A DNA stretch of 64,000 nucleotides, taken from the NCBI RefSeq assembly GCF_037042905.1, contig NC_087257.1, positions 24,077,001-24,141,000 of the forward strand, written 5' to 3'. The position numbers and the translations under genes are program-made. The notes beneath the pieces are model-generated. The model did no database searches. It was given only the letters and a program-made list of their open reading frames with translations, and was not told where the DNA came from. Numbering within the stretch: the first letter of the stretch is position 1; every line of letters begins with the position of its first letter. Below are positions 55,190-64,000 of this stretch, piece after piece. The DNA comes from Lytechinus pictus (taxonomy: Eukaryota; Echinodermata; Echinoidea; Temnopleuroida; Toxopneustidae).

Positions 55190-55480
55190 TCAATAGCGGG
55201 GCCAAAACGTATTTAGGGTGTGTTTTTTTTCCAGAAATTTTTTTTTTAGACTGGCCAAACGTGTTTAGGGTATGTTTTTCCCCAAGCTTTTCTCCCCGGG
55301 GCTTTTTCCTCCTCGTTTCTGATAAGTGTTCGGGCCCGAGACAAAACTTTTTTAGGGATTATACTGGCGACAACTTGTTTAGGGGCCAAAATGTGAAAAT
55401 AAAGCCCGCGAAAAACTTGTTTAGGGTTTTTTTTTGCACACACAGAAAAACTCGTTAAGGGGGTGTTTGGAAATAATTTA
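55190..55480. repeat. Degenerate GTTTAGGG repeats
   Basis: Phrases CGTATTTAGGG, CGTGTTTAGGG, CTTGTTTAGGG (twice) and CTCGTTAAGGG recur at irregular ~25-75 bp spacing with T-runs between. TTAGGG matches the animal telomere unit, but the spacing argues against a telomeric block. Confidence 0.6.
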
Positions 55481-55988
55481 GTCACGCATGTGTACAGCAA
55501 TACATTTTAATACGATTTAAGAAAAAAAATGTTATGAGCGCACATTATATATGGCTAGAAAGAGTATCTTATACCAAATGATTTGATACCATTGTATGTT
55601 GTATGTCTTCACGCCTGGATAATCAGTAGGTATTGCAGTGATGTAAATTTTGACTTGCGCCAAAGTAAGGCATATAACTGCAATGAATGAATCCAGATGC
55701 CAATAAAGTCAAAATCCTCCATGTTCATGATGTTAGTCAACATACATGTATTTGCTAATCTATTTCAATAAAATTGACTTGAGAATTGATACTAAAATGT
55801 GTTTATTAAACTATTATAGTGTAAATTACTTAAAAGGTGTTTTGAAATGGATTTCAATGAAACCCATGTTTTGTAGGATATGACATCATTGACATGGTTC
55901 GAATGTCCCGTTAATTATGAGATTAGTTTATTCAAAAGAAATCAGCTCGTTTTCGCGCTTGATGTTTTTTTTTTAGTACTAATAAAGA

Positions 55989-56235
55989 TTACAATAAAGC
56001 TGTTTTTATAGCGCAAATCACATTATTATATATAACGTCCCTATGTGCTTCGAAGGGACTTGGACAATATTCAGTTATTACCCTGGCTTTAGCCCTACAG
56101 CCTTTTACAGCGCAGAAGCATTTCAAGGAATCAATTCTTGCCAGGTACCCATTTACATCACCTGGGTGAAGTGCAGCACAATGTTGACCAATTTCTTGCA
56201 GAAAGTATACCTGGCTAATGAGCGCACGATTCGCC
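55989..56235. repeat. Probable interspersed retroposon fragment
   Basis: Sequence such as TTTTACAGCGCAGAAGCATT and AAGTGCAGCACAATGTTGAC has the style of an abundant dispersed repeat. I recall similar marine-invertebrate sequences but cannot confirm the family here. No A-tail or internal RNA polymerase III boxes are clear. Confidence 0.35.
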
Positions 56236-56316
56236 ACTCTAAAGTGAATCATATTTTTGTTTGTGCCCCCCGCACCTCATACCGTGACCAAAATAACAAA
56301 AATAATTTATTCTTAC

Positions 56317-56517
56317 ATTTTCTTTGGGAGGAATTACATTGCAAAGTGTGTCTTCAATGAAAGTTTGATTTGCAACTGTCTTGGTAAATCGCCCAAAGTA
56401 TCCACATCTCGTCGGGTAGGTATCCCGGACTCGTCTCAATACTTTCACTGCCTCGGCTGGATGGACGAGAATTGCACGGACGAAAGTTTTCCCGACCCAT
56501 CGTAATGTAAAAGATGC
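56317..56517 (-). CDS. NXPE gene, internal exon (second half of N-terminal domain)
   Basis: 201 bp, 67 codons, phase 0 at both ends. Acceptor CTTTCGATCCAAACAG before 56517; donor AAT|GTAAGA after 56317. The translation runs ASFTLRWVGKTFVRA, LVHPAEAVKVLRRVRDT, CGYFGRF, then DTLCNVIPPKEN, which follows the NXPE pattern: a beta-strand-rich domain end, an 'HP-E' motif and a Cys before a PP turn. It connects in frame to the 59525-59755 exon, whose last residues are DGKYK. Confidence 0.85.
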
Positions 56518-56939
56518 CTGTTTGGATCGAAAGAGTGATAATTACACATAAAATACACTCATAAAACAATATTTCAAAACTAAATACTTCTCAAGTTTTT
56601 TCCCCACATTTTCATAATGGTAGTGGCGAAATAAACCACGGAATTTCCATGAAATGAACCACAAAAGTTAAGGGGCACCAAGTGACGTTTGACTGAAAAG
56701 TTAAACGTGAACGAGAAAATGTTTTTTGACCTTTTTGAAATGAAAATATTTTCTTTTGATAGATTTTGACATAAAATTCAGAAAATAACATTTCGTCTTT
56801 TCTTTCCTTTTTTCTCTCCTTCTTATTCCCAACATGCCTCATCAAACCCCACTGCTCCCCAAAACAGTATATCTGTTTTACATGATTGTAGACATGCTGT
56901 CTCTATTGGATCTGGAATTGGTATACATGGGTTAAATTC
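56518..56939. other. NXPE intron, no feature seen
   Basis: AT-rich; T/C tract at about 56790-56830. Nothing recognised. Confidence 0.4.
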
Positions 56940-57290
56940 GTCCTGTTCTTGAAAACTACACACCAGTTTTTAATGGTGGGCTTACACAGAAACATTTAAG
57001 AGGTTTTATTCAGAAGAGCTTGTAGAATCATATTGTGCCCAAACTACACAGATTATTCTAGTGCTTCCCTATCTTATGAAATTTCTACTCTTGAATCCAG
57101 AAGGGAGAAACTCTGCGTGGATTTCTTTAACCAAACATGCAACATTTAGTGCCTGGTTACCTCATCCAAAAAAACTTAACCATCAATCTCCGACATACTC
57201 CTATAGATATCAGCAATACAAATGTAAAACAAATCGATTCCGCGATCTTCTGAATAAAGACATACCTAATCAATAAACCCAGTACTCCTT
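56940..57290 (+). pseudogene. LINE reverse-transcriptase C-terminal relic
   Basis: Plus-strand frames, joined by frameshifts and stops, give pieces typical of the end of LINE ORF2: PVFNGGLTQKHLRGFIQK (the 'P-W-GLT' region), then SYEISTLESRREKLCVDFFN and KCKTNRFRDLL near the end. At least one in-frame stop and two frame changes are present. It is a 5'-truncated, dead copy of a CR1/L2-type element (group inferred). Confidence 0.7.
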
Positions 57291-58639
57291 CAAAAGCAAT
57301 AGGCATATTTGCAATATCAATTTTTAAATGGATGAGGAAAGCAACACTTTTATTAGAGTAATTTTACAATACAGGGGAGGGAAAGTGTGACATCAGACTG
57401 AAAACATAAATTCCATTATAAAATGCTCTGAACACACTGAGTAATCAAACATTCATGAGATATCCATATTACCAGAGGAGACAGTTCAAGCAGTCTCCAA
57501 TGATATGGATATAATTCATATTTTTCTCTTACGTATGGGTTTCTATTGGATTTTATTATGAATTATGCTTGGTGTCCACCATAACAAATGTTACATGACT
57601 TAGAGAATTAACTTATTTTCTTCATGCAAAAGTTCGGCATCTTCAAGTATAAAGTTTGTGGTTACATATAATTATATCCTGCCAATTAAACATGGCTGTG
57701 TTCATTTCTTCGCATATTTTCTCCTACCTCTAAAAATGCATGGAACACTTGTTACAGTGTCTAAACGTGGAACATTTGTTACCAAAAAACAAGGTGGACA
57801 CCAAAAGTAACGCGTGTACCACTTTTGGAAAATACGTAATTTGATACCTTTAATTTACAATGTATGTATGTTCTATTCCCTGCATACCTAACATGGTAGC
57901 AACATAATTACAACAAATGAGAACAAAATACATATGAAATATTTACATAAGTTGCATCACATGTATACCATGTTTGAGCATGTCACATTTTGGTGTCCTA
58001 AAATTGACTATTTTTCCTATAAAAAGCCTTGTAAAATGAAAATGAGTTTTTGTCTTTGGGCCTAATTTTATCATGTTTATCTTTACTATCTCTACATCAT
58101 GAGATACATGTACATGTAAGGATCCCTGAAAAAAATCAATACATTTGACCTTAAAATATTTGAAATATGACATGTTCAAAACTCTGTTGGAAAATCTCTC
58201 CACTATCATAAAAATACTTATTTGATATCCATATATTTTAATGACCTTTTACAACTTTTTTTTATTGTTTTTATTTTACCACTTCCTCATTATTCTATGT
58301 ACATGTATCTTTATTTATTGCCATGTAAAGTTGCCCTCTTAACTACATACATATTTCTTATCTCAGTATTCACAAAATTAATGTTGCTGTTTTTTAATGT
58401 TTGAAATATGTAATGAGTCTATTGTATGTACTTGGTATACATGACCAATTCAGCCATGTGACTGCGACTCATGTTTTTAATAAACCTTGTATTAAATTGA
58501 ATAGACATAAAACTCATGACATAGCCTTTATTTTTCTTCCGGTTTTTTTCCTCTTAACATGCTCAAGTGATGCTTGGAAAATTGTAGGAGAACTTTGAAA
58601 TGAGGAATGATAATGGAAACCTTTTATCACAAGGACAAA
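57291..58639. other. NXPE intron, no feature seen
   Basis: AT-rich; no repeat arm or exon recognised. Confidence 0.4.
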
Positions 58640-59000
58640 AGGACAAAACCTACGCTGTTACCATGGCAACAGTTTCCAATACATGGACAAAAATATGTCT
58701 TGCCTATCTTTACCCCAAGATAATTGTGTGAACCAAATCTCATAAGTAATTAAGTAGTTCAAACCCAAAGATTGTTACCTAATTTGGAGCATACAATATG
58801 TTGTTACCATGGCAAGACGTCGAAGACGATTTCCGACACACACAAAATACATGTATGTGTCTCGCACATCTTCGCCTCGAAACCAATGTGTCAGTCAAAT
58901 TTCATGAGAATTGGTTGACAAATGATGAAATAATTAAAACTGCAATTTTTTTCACCGAGTTTTTGCATATAAGTCGTTACCATGACAACCATGACAAGAA
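58640..59000 (-). repeat. X-box repeat, group 1 (inverted relative to group 2)
   Basis: GTTACCATGGCAAC (58657-58670), GTTACCATGGCAAG (58803-58816) and GTTACCATGACAAC (58976-58989) are spaced 146 and 173 bp. Between them come phrases such as CACATCTTCGCCTCGAAACC and CAATGTGTCAGTCAAATTTC, the reverse complement of the unit that forms 63420-64000. Confidence 0.8.
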
Positions 59001-59524
59001 AAGAAATAGCATATCATTCTAATAAAGAAACGTGGCGTATGACAGCCATTCATTTACCAGCAAAAATAACCGTAGAAGTCTGCCCCACACTATACTCTGT
59101 ATTGTTGATATTAGTTCATGAAAAAAAAGAGGAAAATTTTAATAAAATCAACATTAGTTTTGGATAAAGCAATCGGATTTAAACTGAACCTTGTGATCCC
59201 ACACAAGGTTCAATAGAGGCCCAAATGTATCATGCGTAATTCTACCCGACTTTCAATCCGGCGAACTTCAAAATACGCCCATGGGTCCTAGACCAATCAT
59301 TATAAGATATATACATAAATTTGTGCAAATATTGGTGAAAATGTAATGGATTTGAATTTAACTGTAAAACTTTGTGTGAAAAGTATTTTTCTGGTCGCCC
59401 ATGGTACATTAACATGATTAAGTGCCCCTTCCGCGAGTTAACTATATTCCTTCGCCATGATAAATCATGAAATTTTAATTTGAGAACTAAAGATAAAATA
59501 TGAAATGATAGAATAGTAGGCTAC
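59001..59524. other. NXPE intron, no feature seen
   Basis: A small inverted repeat AACCTTGTGATCCCACACAAGGTT is near 59187-59210. Nothing else recognised. Confidence 0.4.
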
Positions 59525-59755
59525 CTTATATTTCCCATCTCCAAGATAGACGATTTCTCCATCGGGAGAAGCCCCAGCTTTGAGGTCATTATTAAAAATC
59601 CTGACCCGGAAGTAATCTCCTCCATTAACTTTTGGAACATGTTTAGCGTCTTTGGCCTGGATGATTATGTCAAGGCGATCACATATGTGGTACTCTGTTT
59701 CGGCATCCTTTATTTGAAAAGTAGAAAGCCGATCACTTGTCACGCCAGCAGTTTC
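59525..59755 (-). CDS. NXPE gene, internal exon (first half of N-terminal domain)
   Basis: 231 bp, 77 codons, phase 0 at both ends. Acceptor TTTACATTTTCACAAG before 59755; donor AAG|GTAGCC after 59525 (non-optimal). The translation carries STFQIKD, EYHICDRLDIIIQAKD, KVNGGDYFRVRIFN, then GEIVYLGDGKYK. This is the NXPE N-terminal Ig/filamin-like domain, recognised by 'D-L-(I/V)-x-(I/V)-x-A-x-D' followed by 'GGD-(Y/F)-(F/L)-R-(A/V)-R'. Confidence 0.88.
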
Positions 59756-60092
59756 CTTGTGAAAATGTAAAGCAAACACATATATTGTAATGATGTTAAA
59801 ACGACTGACATAATATTATAATGCTTGAAGTAATGGCATCCCAAACCATGCAAACATACATAAAAGACAAACGTGTTCATTCTGCAAAATGGGAAATGAT
59901 GATAATCACCACATTGCTTAGTTTATTTGATGATAATAATGATAATAAAACATTTACAGCGCCTTTTCTATAAAGATACAAAGCGAATTATACATGTAGG
60001 CCTTATATAGAAAGAATTAGTAACGATGTTATAATATCATTAAATGTAGATATAAACATATGCGAAAGAAAATGAAAGACCAATCTACTCAC

Positions 60093-60179
60093 CGGTCTTG
60101 AGTTATTAATCTCTTTTGTTGGTGTTTGTATAGTAGTGTGAAAAGTATCATATCTCGTGCCATTTGATGAATCCACCTG
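60093..60179 (-). CDS. NXPE gene, upstream linker exon
   Basis: 84 or 87 bp in phase 0, encoding a Thr/Ser-rich linker (VDSSNGTRYDTFHTTIQT, PTKEINNSRP). The donor CCG|GTGAGT is strong. The acceptor is a TAGCAG (NAGNAG) pair, so the exon may start at 60179 (Gln included) or 60176. It is read in frame into the following exon (ETAGVTSDRL). Low complexity means homology is not decisive; the splice sites and phase are the main support. Confidence 0.6.
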
Positions 60180-60390
60180 CTATAAAAATAGACAATGAAT
60201 TAACTGGTATTTAAGTTTGTTCCATGTTTGGGTGTGGTTGACATTATAGTCAATATTTGGACATGGCGGAGAAGAAAAAAAGACGGCAGAATAAATACTT
60301 TTCAAAGAGTGTGATTACAATACCCAATTTTTTAATTGAATTCTCCTTGGTCAACATGCCCCAACTCCCCCCCCCCAAAAAAAAAAGTGG
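60180..60390. other. No feature recognised
   Basis: The first visible NXPE exon begins just left of here. A C/A homopolymer tract lies at about 60365-60386. The start codon and signal anchor of the gene were not found here. Confidence 0.35.
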
Positions 60391-60825
60391 AACGTCTCTG
60401 GCAGTCTCGCCTTTTAGATCATGTGACATAAAACTCAGACAGGATCTTCAGTGATACACCATTACCCTTGTGTGATTGTGTCTAAGTTTCATGAACTAGA
60501 TCTATATACTTTCTAAGTTATGACGACATTCCAAAAACTTAACCTTATTAGTTAAGATTTCGTTATTGATTCACCCCACATGGTCTAAGTTCATCGACCC
60601 TAAATGACCTTTGACCTTGATCATGTGACCTGAAACCAATGCAGGATGTTTAGTAAAATTGATTACCCTTATGTCCAAGTTTCATGAACTAGGTCCATAT
60701 ACTTTCTAAGTTATGATGTCATTTCAAAAACTTAACCTTATAGGTTAAGATTTGATGTTGACGACACCATCGCCGCCGTCGGAAAAGCGGCGCCTATAGT
60801 CTCACTTTGCTGCAGGCGAGACAAA
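60391..60825. mobile_element. Non-autonomous dispersed element with GTCTCGCC / GGCGAGAC ends
   Basis: The left GTCTCGCC (60404-60411) is inverted at the right as GGCGAGAC (60815-60822). The block AAGTTTCATGAACTAG, with ATATACTTTCTAAGTTATGA and AAAACTTAACCTTAT, occurs twice inside (60486 and 60668), so the element is built from a ~180-bp direct duplication. Right end AAAAGCGGCGCCTATAGTCT. No coding capacity. Confidence 0.65.
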
Positions 60826-61140
60826 AATCAGCTCGCGCTCATAATATTATTATTCTTATATTCCTACATGTCAATCAGTGCTTAAAACGTTCCCTTTTGG
60901 GGTCAATAAACACAAAATTAATCAGCTCGCGCTTCGCGCTCGTATTAGTACGATACGTGAAAATTATACGTAGAATGTACGATTTTCTGAAATCTGAATA
61001 TAATATCTTTTAGCTCGCGCTTCGCTCTCGCATCTGTTGATCAATGAGATACATGTGCTATTCTTGAATACATACAAACATTCCTTAAAATAACTACTTT
61101 TATCCCAGTGTAAATGGCTATTGAGCGCGCTTCGCTCGCT
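60826..61140 (-). repeat. Array 5 of the GCGAGCGCGAAGCGCGAGC repeat, reverse orientation
   Basis: Cores in reverse orientation: GCTCGCGCTTCGCGCTCG at 60925-60942, AGCTCGCGCTTCGCTCTCGC at 61012, GAGCGCGCTTCGCTCGC near 61123, and a degenerate one at 60829. Spacing is about 95-110 bp. Confidence 0.8.
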
Positions 61141-61209
61141 TAATAAAAGGGTCTCACAATTTTTGTTTGTGACCCCCATGCCGTGACCCACAATCTCGAC
61201 TGAAATGCA

Positions 61210-61432
61210 ATATTTTCATGATCATTATCATTTTCATTAATACTTTTGTTTTAATTATCATAATTAATATGACTGTAGTTATCATCATTATTATTATTAT
61301 TACTATTATATTTATTATTATAATTTTTATTATCAACATTATTATTGTTATTATTATCATTGTTATATATATTATTATCATTATTTCTTTTATCATTATT
61401 ATTTTACTATTACTATTATTATTATTATTAGG
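61210..61432. repeat. Trinucleotide-rich microsatellite (ATT/ATC)
   Basis: Imperfect ATT and ATC repeats over about 220 bp. Open frames coding for runs of Ile on both strands are artefacts of this. Confidence 0.9.
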
Positions 61433-63419
61433 ACATCGATGCTTATAGTCATCAGACTCTTGGTATACCAGTCCTTCATTAATTCTGTTTGACAGCGGAC
61501 GCAGGAGCGGAAACTGATTTCAATGCACATTTTTTTCTGTCAATTTCATTTCCCCACCCTATAGTATAATTGTATACGGTGAAGGTCCTTTTTGTTATGT
61601 TCTGTATTGAATTCCTTTGTATATCGCTGGAGCAATTAATGAGAAAGCAATTAACTTGCTTCAAACAAAACAATTTTTGTTATTTGATAATTGCAATAAT
61701 TAACGTGTTTAAAGTGCAAAATAGTGGTGATACCAGCATTTGGCATCTTTAATTAATGTCCCCTCCCTGTGTTTATCTATGCCCCAATCCCTCCCCCCTC
61801 TCTCTTTTTTCGGTAAATAATAAACCAAATAGAAGATCAAATGACTTTAAATAGACCATGTGGTATTAACTGTCTGTCGACTACGTAATTTCAAATTGAT
61901 AAGTTAACATTGTTTACTTTGAAAACAATTTTCTCGAGATAATCCAGAGTCATAATTTGATTTGATTTGATTTGATTTGATTTACCAATATAAAAACAAT
62001 ACATATAAAATTACAACATAATATAACATTGGATGGATCGTCCTACTCAGCTGAGCCACTGTTGAGAGGCGTATCTACGAAAAACAGTTTTGACCTCAAC
62101 AGGGAATTTTACATTTAAATGAAATAATAAAACGTCAATGATGATTAATAGGCCTACTTCGTGACCGAAATATAATGATTGTTTCCTTTAATCTGTTAGT
62201 AAGTCAACTAATTTACAATACTTGGAATTGATCCCAGTATACACACTTCACCCGTGATCGTTACTATATGTCAGGTAAACTTTCAGAATGTCAATATTAA
62301 CAACGTTTGTTTAAAGAGTATTCATAACAATTGGATAGATCTATGTCTGTAAAAGACTAGAGATCTACAGGTACATAAGTGTTGGGGTTTCCTCATTTGA
62401 AGTTTCAAATACGAAATACAAACATCATGACTAATGTATGCGTTGTTTCCTACAGTGTATTATTATCACATTAGTAGGTTTTGATGGCAGTTCATGGTAG
62501 AGTTTGACCAAATCGTTTCCAATTGGTTAGAACAAGGTGCGTATATTGCTTTTTATTTTATCACCAATTTTCGTCGGCGTTCATCCGAACCGTCGTATCA
62601 GTCAATTTTGGTCAAAAATTCAATTTTGAGAATTTTGCAGAAAATAAAAGTACAATTAAGTCCTATTCTTTTCATACATTTTTAACTAAATTTCTAGGCA
62701 GCAATTTATTCTAGTTTCTGAGATATGGGGCCGGGGATTTTCCCAGCGATTCCATACAAATTGTTGACAAAGTGCGCATATCTAAACGTGTACTGTAAAA
62801 TAATAGCCGAACAAACATCAGCTAGATCGCGCGCATTGACATCGCGGTCAGGGTTGTGTTTTTACAGGGAAAATCTAAACCAGTGTTTCCACTCTTCCCG
62901 AAATTCGTTTAAAAAAAATCGACTTTTTCCAGGAGAGGTTCGGGAAATGACAACAATTCCAGGAAATTTCGGGAAATCCGAAAATTACAATTAAACAACA
63001 ATTAAACGTAGCAAATTTTAATATTCAGGTTAAAGCATTGTTTATAGTCCGGTCTGTTAGCGTCAAAAACACCCTACTTGTGGACACAGTGGACAAAAGC
63101 ATGATTTTTTCTCCAGACCTTTGTTTATGTATAAGAATTAAAAATGGGGTATGCTCCAAAAAATCTGGCTGCAGGAACAGTGAAAAAATGGGTGAAAATG
63201 TCAGAATTTATGAGTTTAGTTTGGTCTGATATATAGACTAGCGCTAGTGCAAAACTCAATAGCAGTGCATTATTTTGCATTGGTTTAGTTCTTGAATTCA
63301 GACCCTTTTTGAACAGATATTTTGTTTGTCCTCACATCTCAATGCACTAAATATCTGAATGCAGATGCTAAACAAGCCGAAGGGTGGCGGTGGAGGGGGT
63401 TGAATGTTGGTGTGTATGT
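61433..63419. other. No gene recognised; (TTTGA)5 tract
   Basis: A (TTTGA)n tract of about five units at 61956-61983 resembles the 3' tails of some retroposons, but no body is recognised next to it. No exon of the NXPE gene was found here. Confidence 0.4.
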
Positions 63420-64000
63420 ACATATTTTGGTCTTGGTGTAAAGATGTGCAAGACACATTTTTTGCATGTGTTGCCATGGTAACAGTGTATTATGGCAAAA
63501 TAAGGTTACAAATCTTGCAGTTAGAACTACTTCCTCTGTTTTCATCCGATTCTCATGAAATTTGGCACACACATTGGTCTTGAGGTGAAGATGTCTAAGA
63601 CACATTTTGTGTGTCTTTCGGAAATTTTGTTGCCATGGTAACAACATATTATTTGGTGAAAATTGGGGAAAAAACCTTACAATTCAAACTGCTTCATCAG
63701 TTTTAAATCAATGCTCATGAAATTTGGCACACACATTGGTATTAAAGTAAAGATGTACAAGGCACTTTTTGTGATTGTTTCAGAAATTGTGTTGCCATGG
63801 TAACAACATATTATATGGCAAAATTTAGGTAAAAACCTTGCAATTTGAACTACTTCATCAGTTTCAAACCAATTCTCATGCATGATATGGCTCACACATT
63901 GGCCTTGAGATAAAGATGTGCAAGAACCTTTTTTTTTCATTTGTCAGAGAGTGCATTGCCTTGATAACCACATATAGCCAGAAATGCAGGGAAAACTCAT
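63420..64000 (+). repeat. X-box satellite array, group 2, runs off the window
   Basis: At least 3.5 units of ~160 bp. Each carries GTTGCCATGGTAAC (63470-63483, 63629-63642, 63791-63804) or a degenerate form (63955-63968). Spacings are 159, 162 and 164 bp. Shared phrases are TCTCATGAAATTTGGCACAC, ACATTGGTCTTGAGGTGAAG and AGATGTACAAGGCAC. Continues beyond 64000. Confidence 0.88.

Larger units (their letters stand above)
23234..60179 (-). other. NXPE-family gene, five exons visible, 5' end not seen
   Basis: Five minus-strand segments, each with consensus-like splice ends, translate in order into one NXPE-family protein: a linker, the N-terminal neurexophilin/Ig-like domain over two exons, a cysteine-rich connecting exon, and the C-terminal PC-esterase (SGNH-like) domain. 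The first four visible exons join in phase 0. The fourth ends in phase 2, whereas the strongest acceptor of the last exon is phase 1, so either a small exon (3n+2 nt) is missing from the model or a weaker acceptor is used. The start codon and signal anchor are not recognised and may lie beyond the window. The gene covers at least 37 kb, mostly transposon-filled introns. Confidence 0.85.

Noticed and set aside
55190-55480. Interstitial telomeric repeat
   Set aside because: Phrases are isolated and irregularly spaced rather than tandem.
61154-61448. Isoleucine-rich frames on both strands
   Set aside because: Translation of the ATT/ATC microsatellite.

Overview
The window is repeat-rich, AT-rich animal DNA. 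The dispersed palindromic elements, the BEL/Pao retrotransposons and the exon/intron gene point to a marine deuterostome, most likely an echinoderm and probably a sea urchin. This is inferred from repeat style and family content, not from a species-specific marker. I see no prokaryotic features, rRNA, tRNA or CRISPR array.

The one host gene I recognise is on the minus strand. It is an NXPE-family gene (neurexophilin/PC-esterase domain) with five exons that can be read directly: 60093-60179, 59525-59755, 56317-56517, 28660-28832 and the 3' terminal exon 23234-24042. Introns are large; one is 27.5 kb and holds a complete BEL/Pao element and several MITEs. The 5' end (signal anchor) is not visible, and one small exon between 28660 and 24042 may be missing from my model.

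Left part (1-23 kb): fragments of repeats and a weak unrecognised coding relic, then a three-level nest. A palindromic MITE-like element (3289-19211) is split by a BEL/Pao retrotransposon (3669-18968, minus strand, TSD GGAAA, intact 1741-aa Gag-Pol). Its 5' LTR is in turn split by a gag-only LTR element (11129-18633, minus strand, TSD GTTA). A 908-bp TIR element with a 7-bp TSD follows.

Middle (23-41 kb): the NXPE 3' exon, a cluster of foldback and TIR elements (25.3-29.8 kb) around a small NXPE exon, and a second complete BEL/Pao element (30675-40626, TSD CTTAT, 433-bp LTRs that look identical, intact 1762-aa Gag-Pol). The second BEL has a 2.8-kb untranslated 3' region carrying three copies of a hairpin whose stem is kept by compensatory changes on the transcribed strand.

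Right part (41-64 kb): mostly intronic and satellite-like DNA. It has five clusters of a ~110-130 bp repeat built round the mirror-symmetric core GCGAGCGCGAAGCGCGAGC, a 27-bp minisatellite (48.0-48.8 kb), a direct duplication (44.7-47.0 kb), an 85-bp AT microsatellite, a large palindrome centred at 54100, a LINE relic, three NXPE exons, and two groups of a ~160-bp repeat whose units carry an RFX-type X-box (GTTGCCATGGTAAC). Both BEL elements look young and potentially competent; nearly everything else mobile is non-autonomous.
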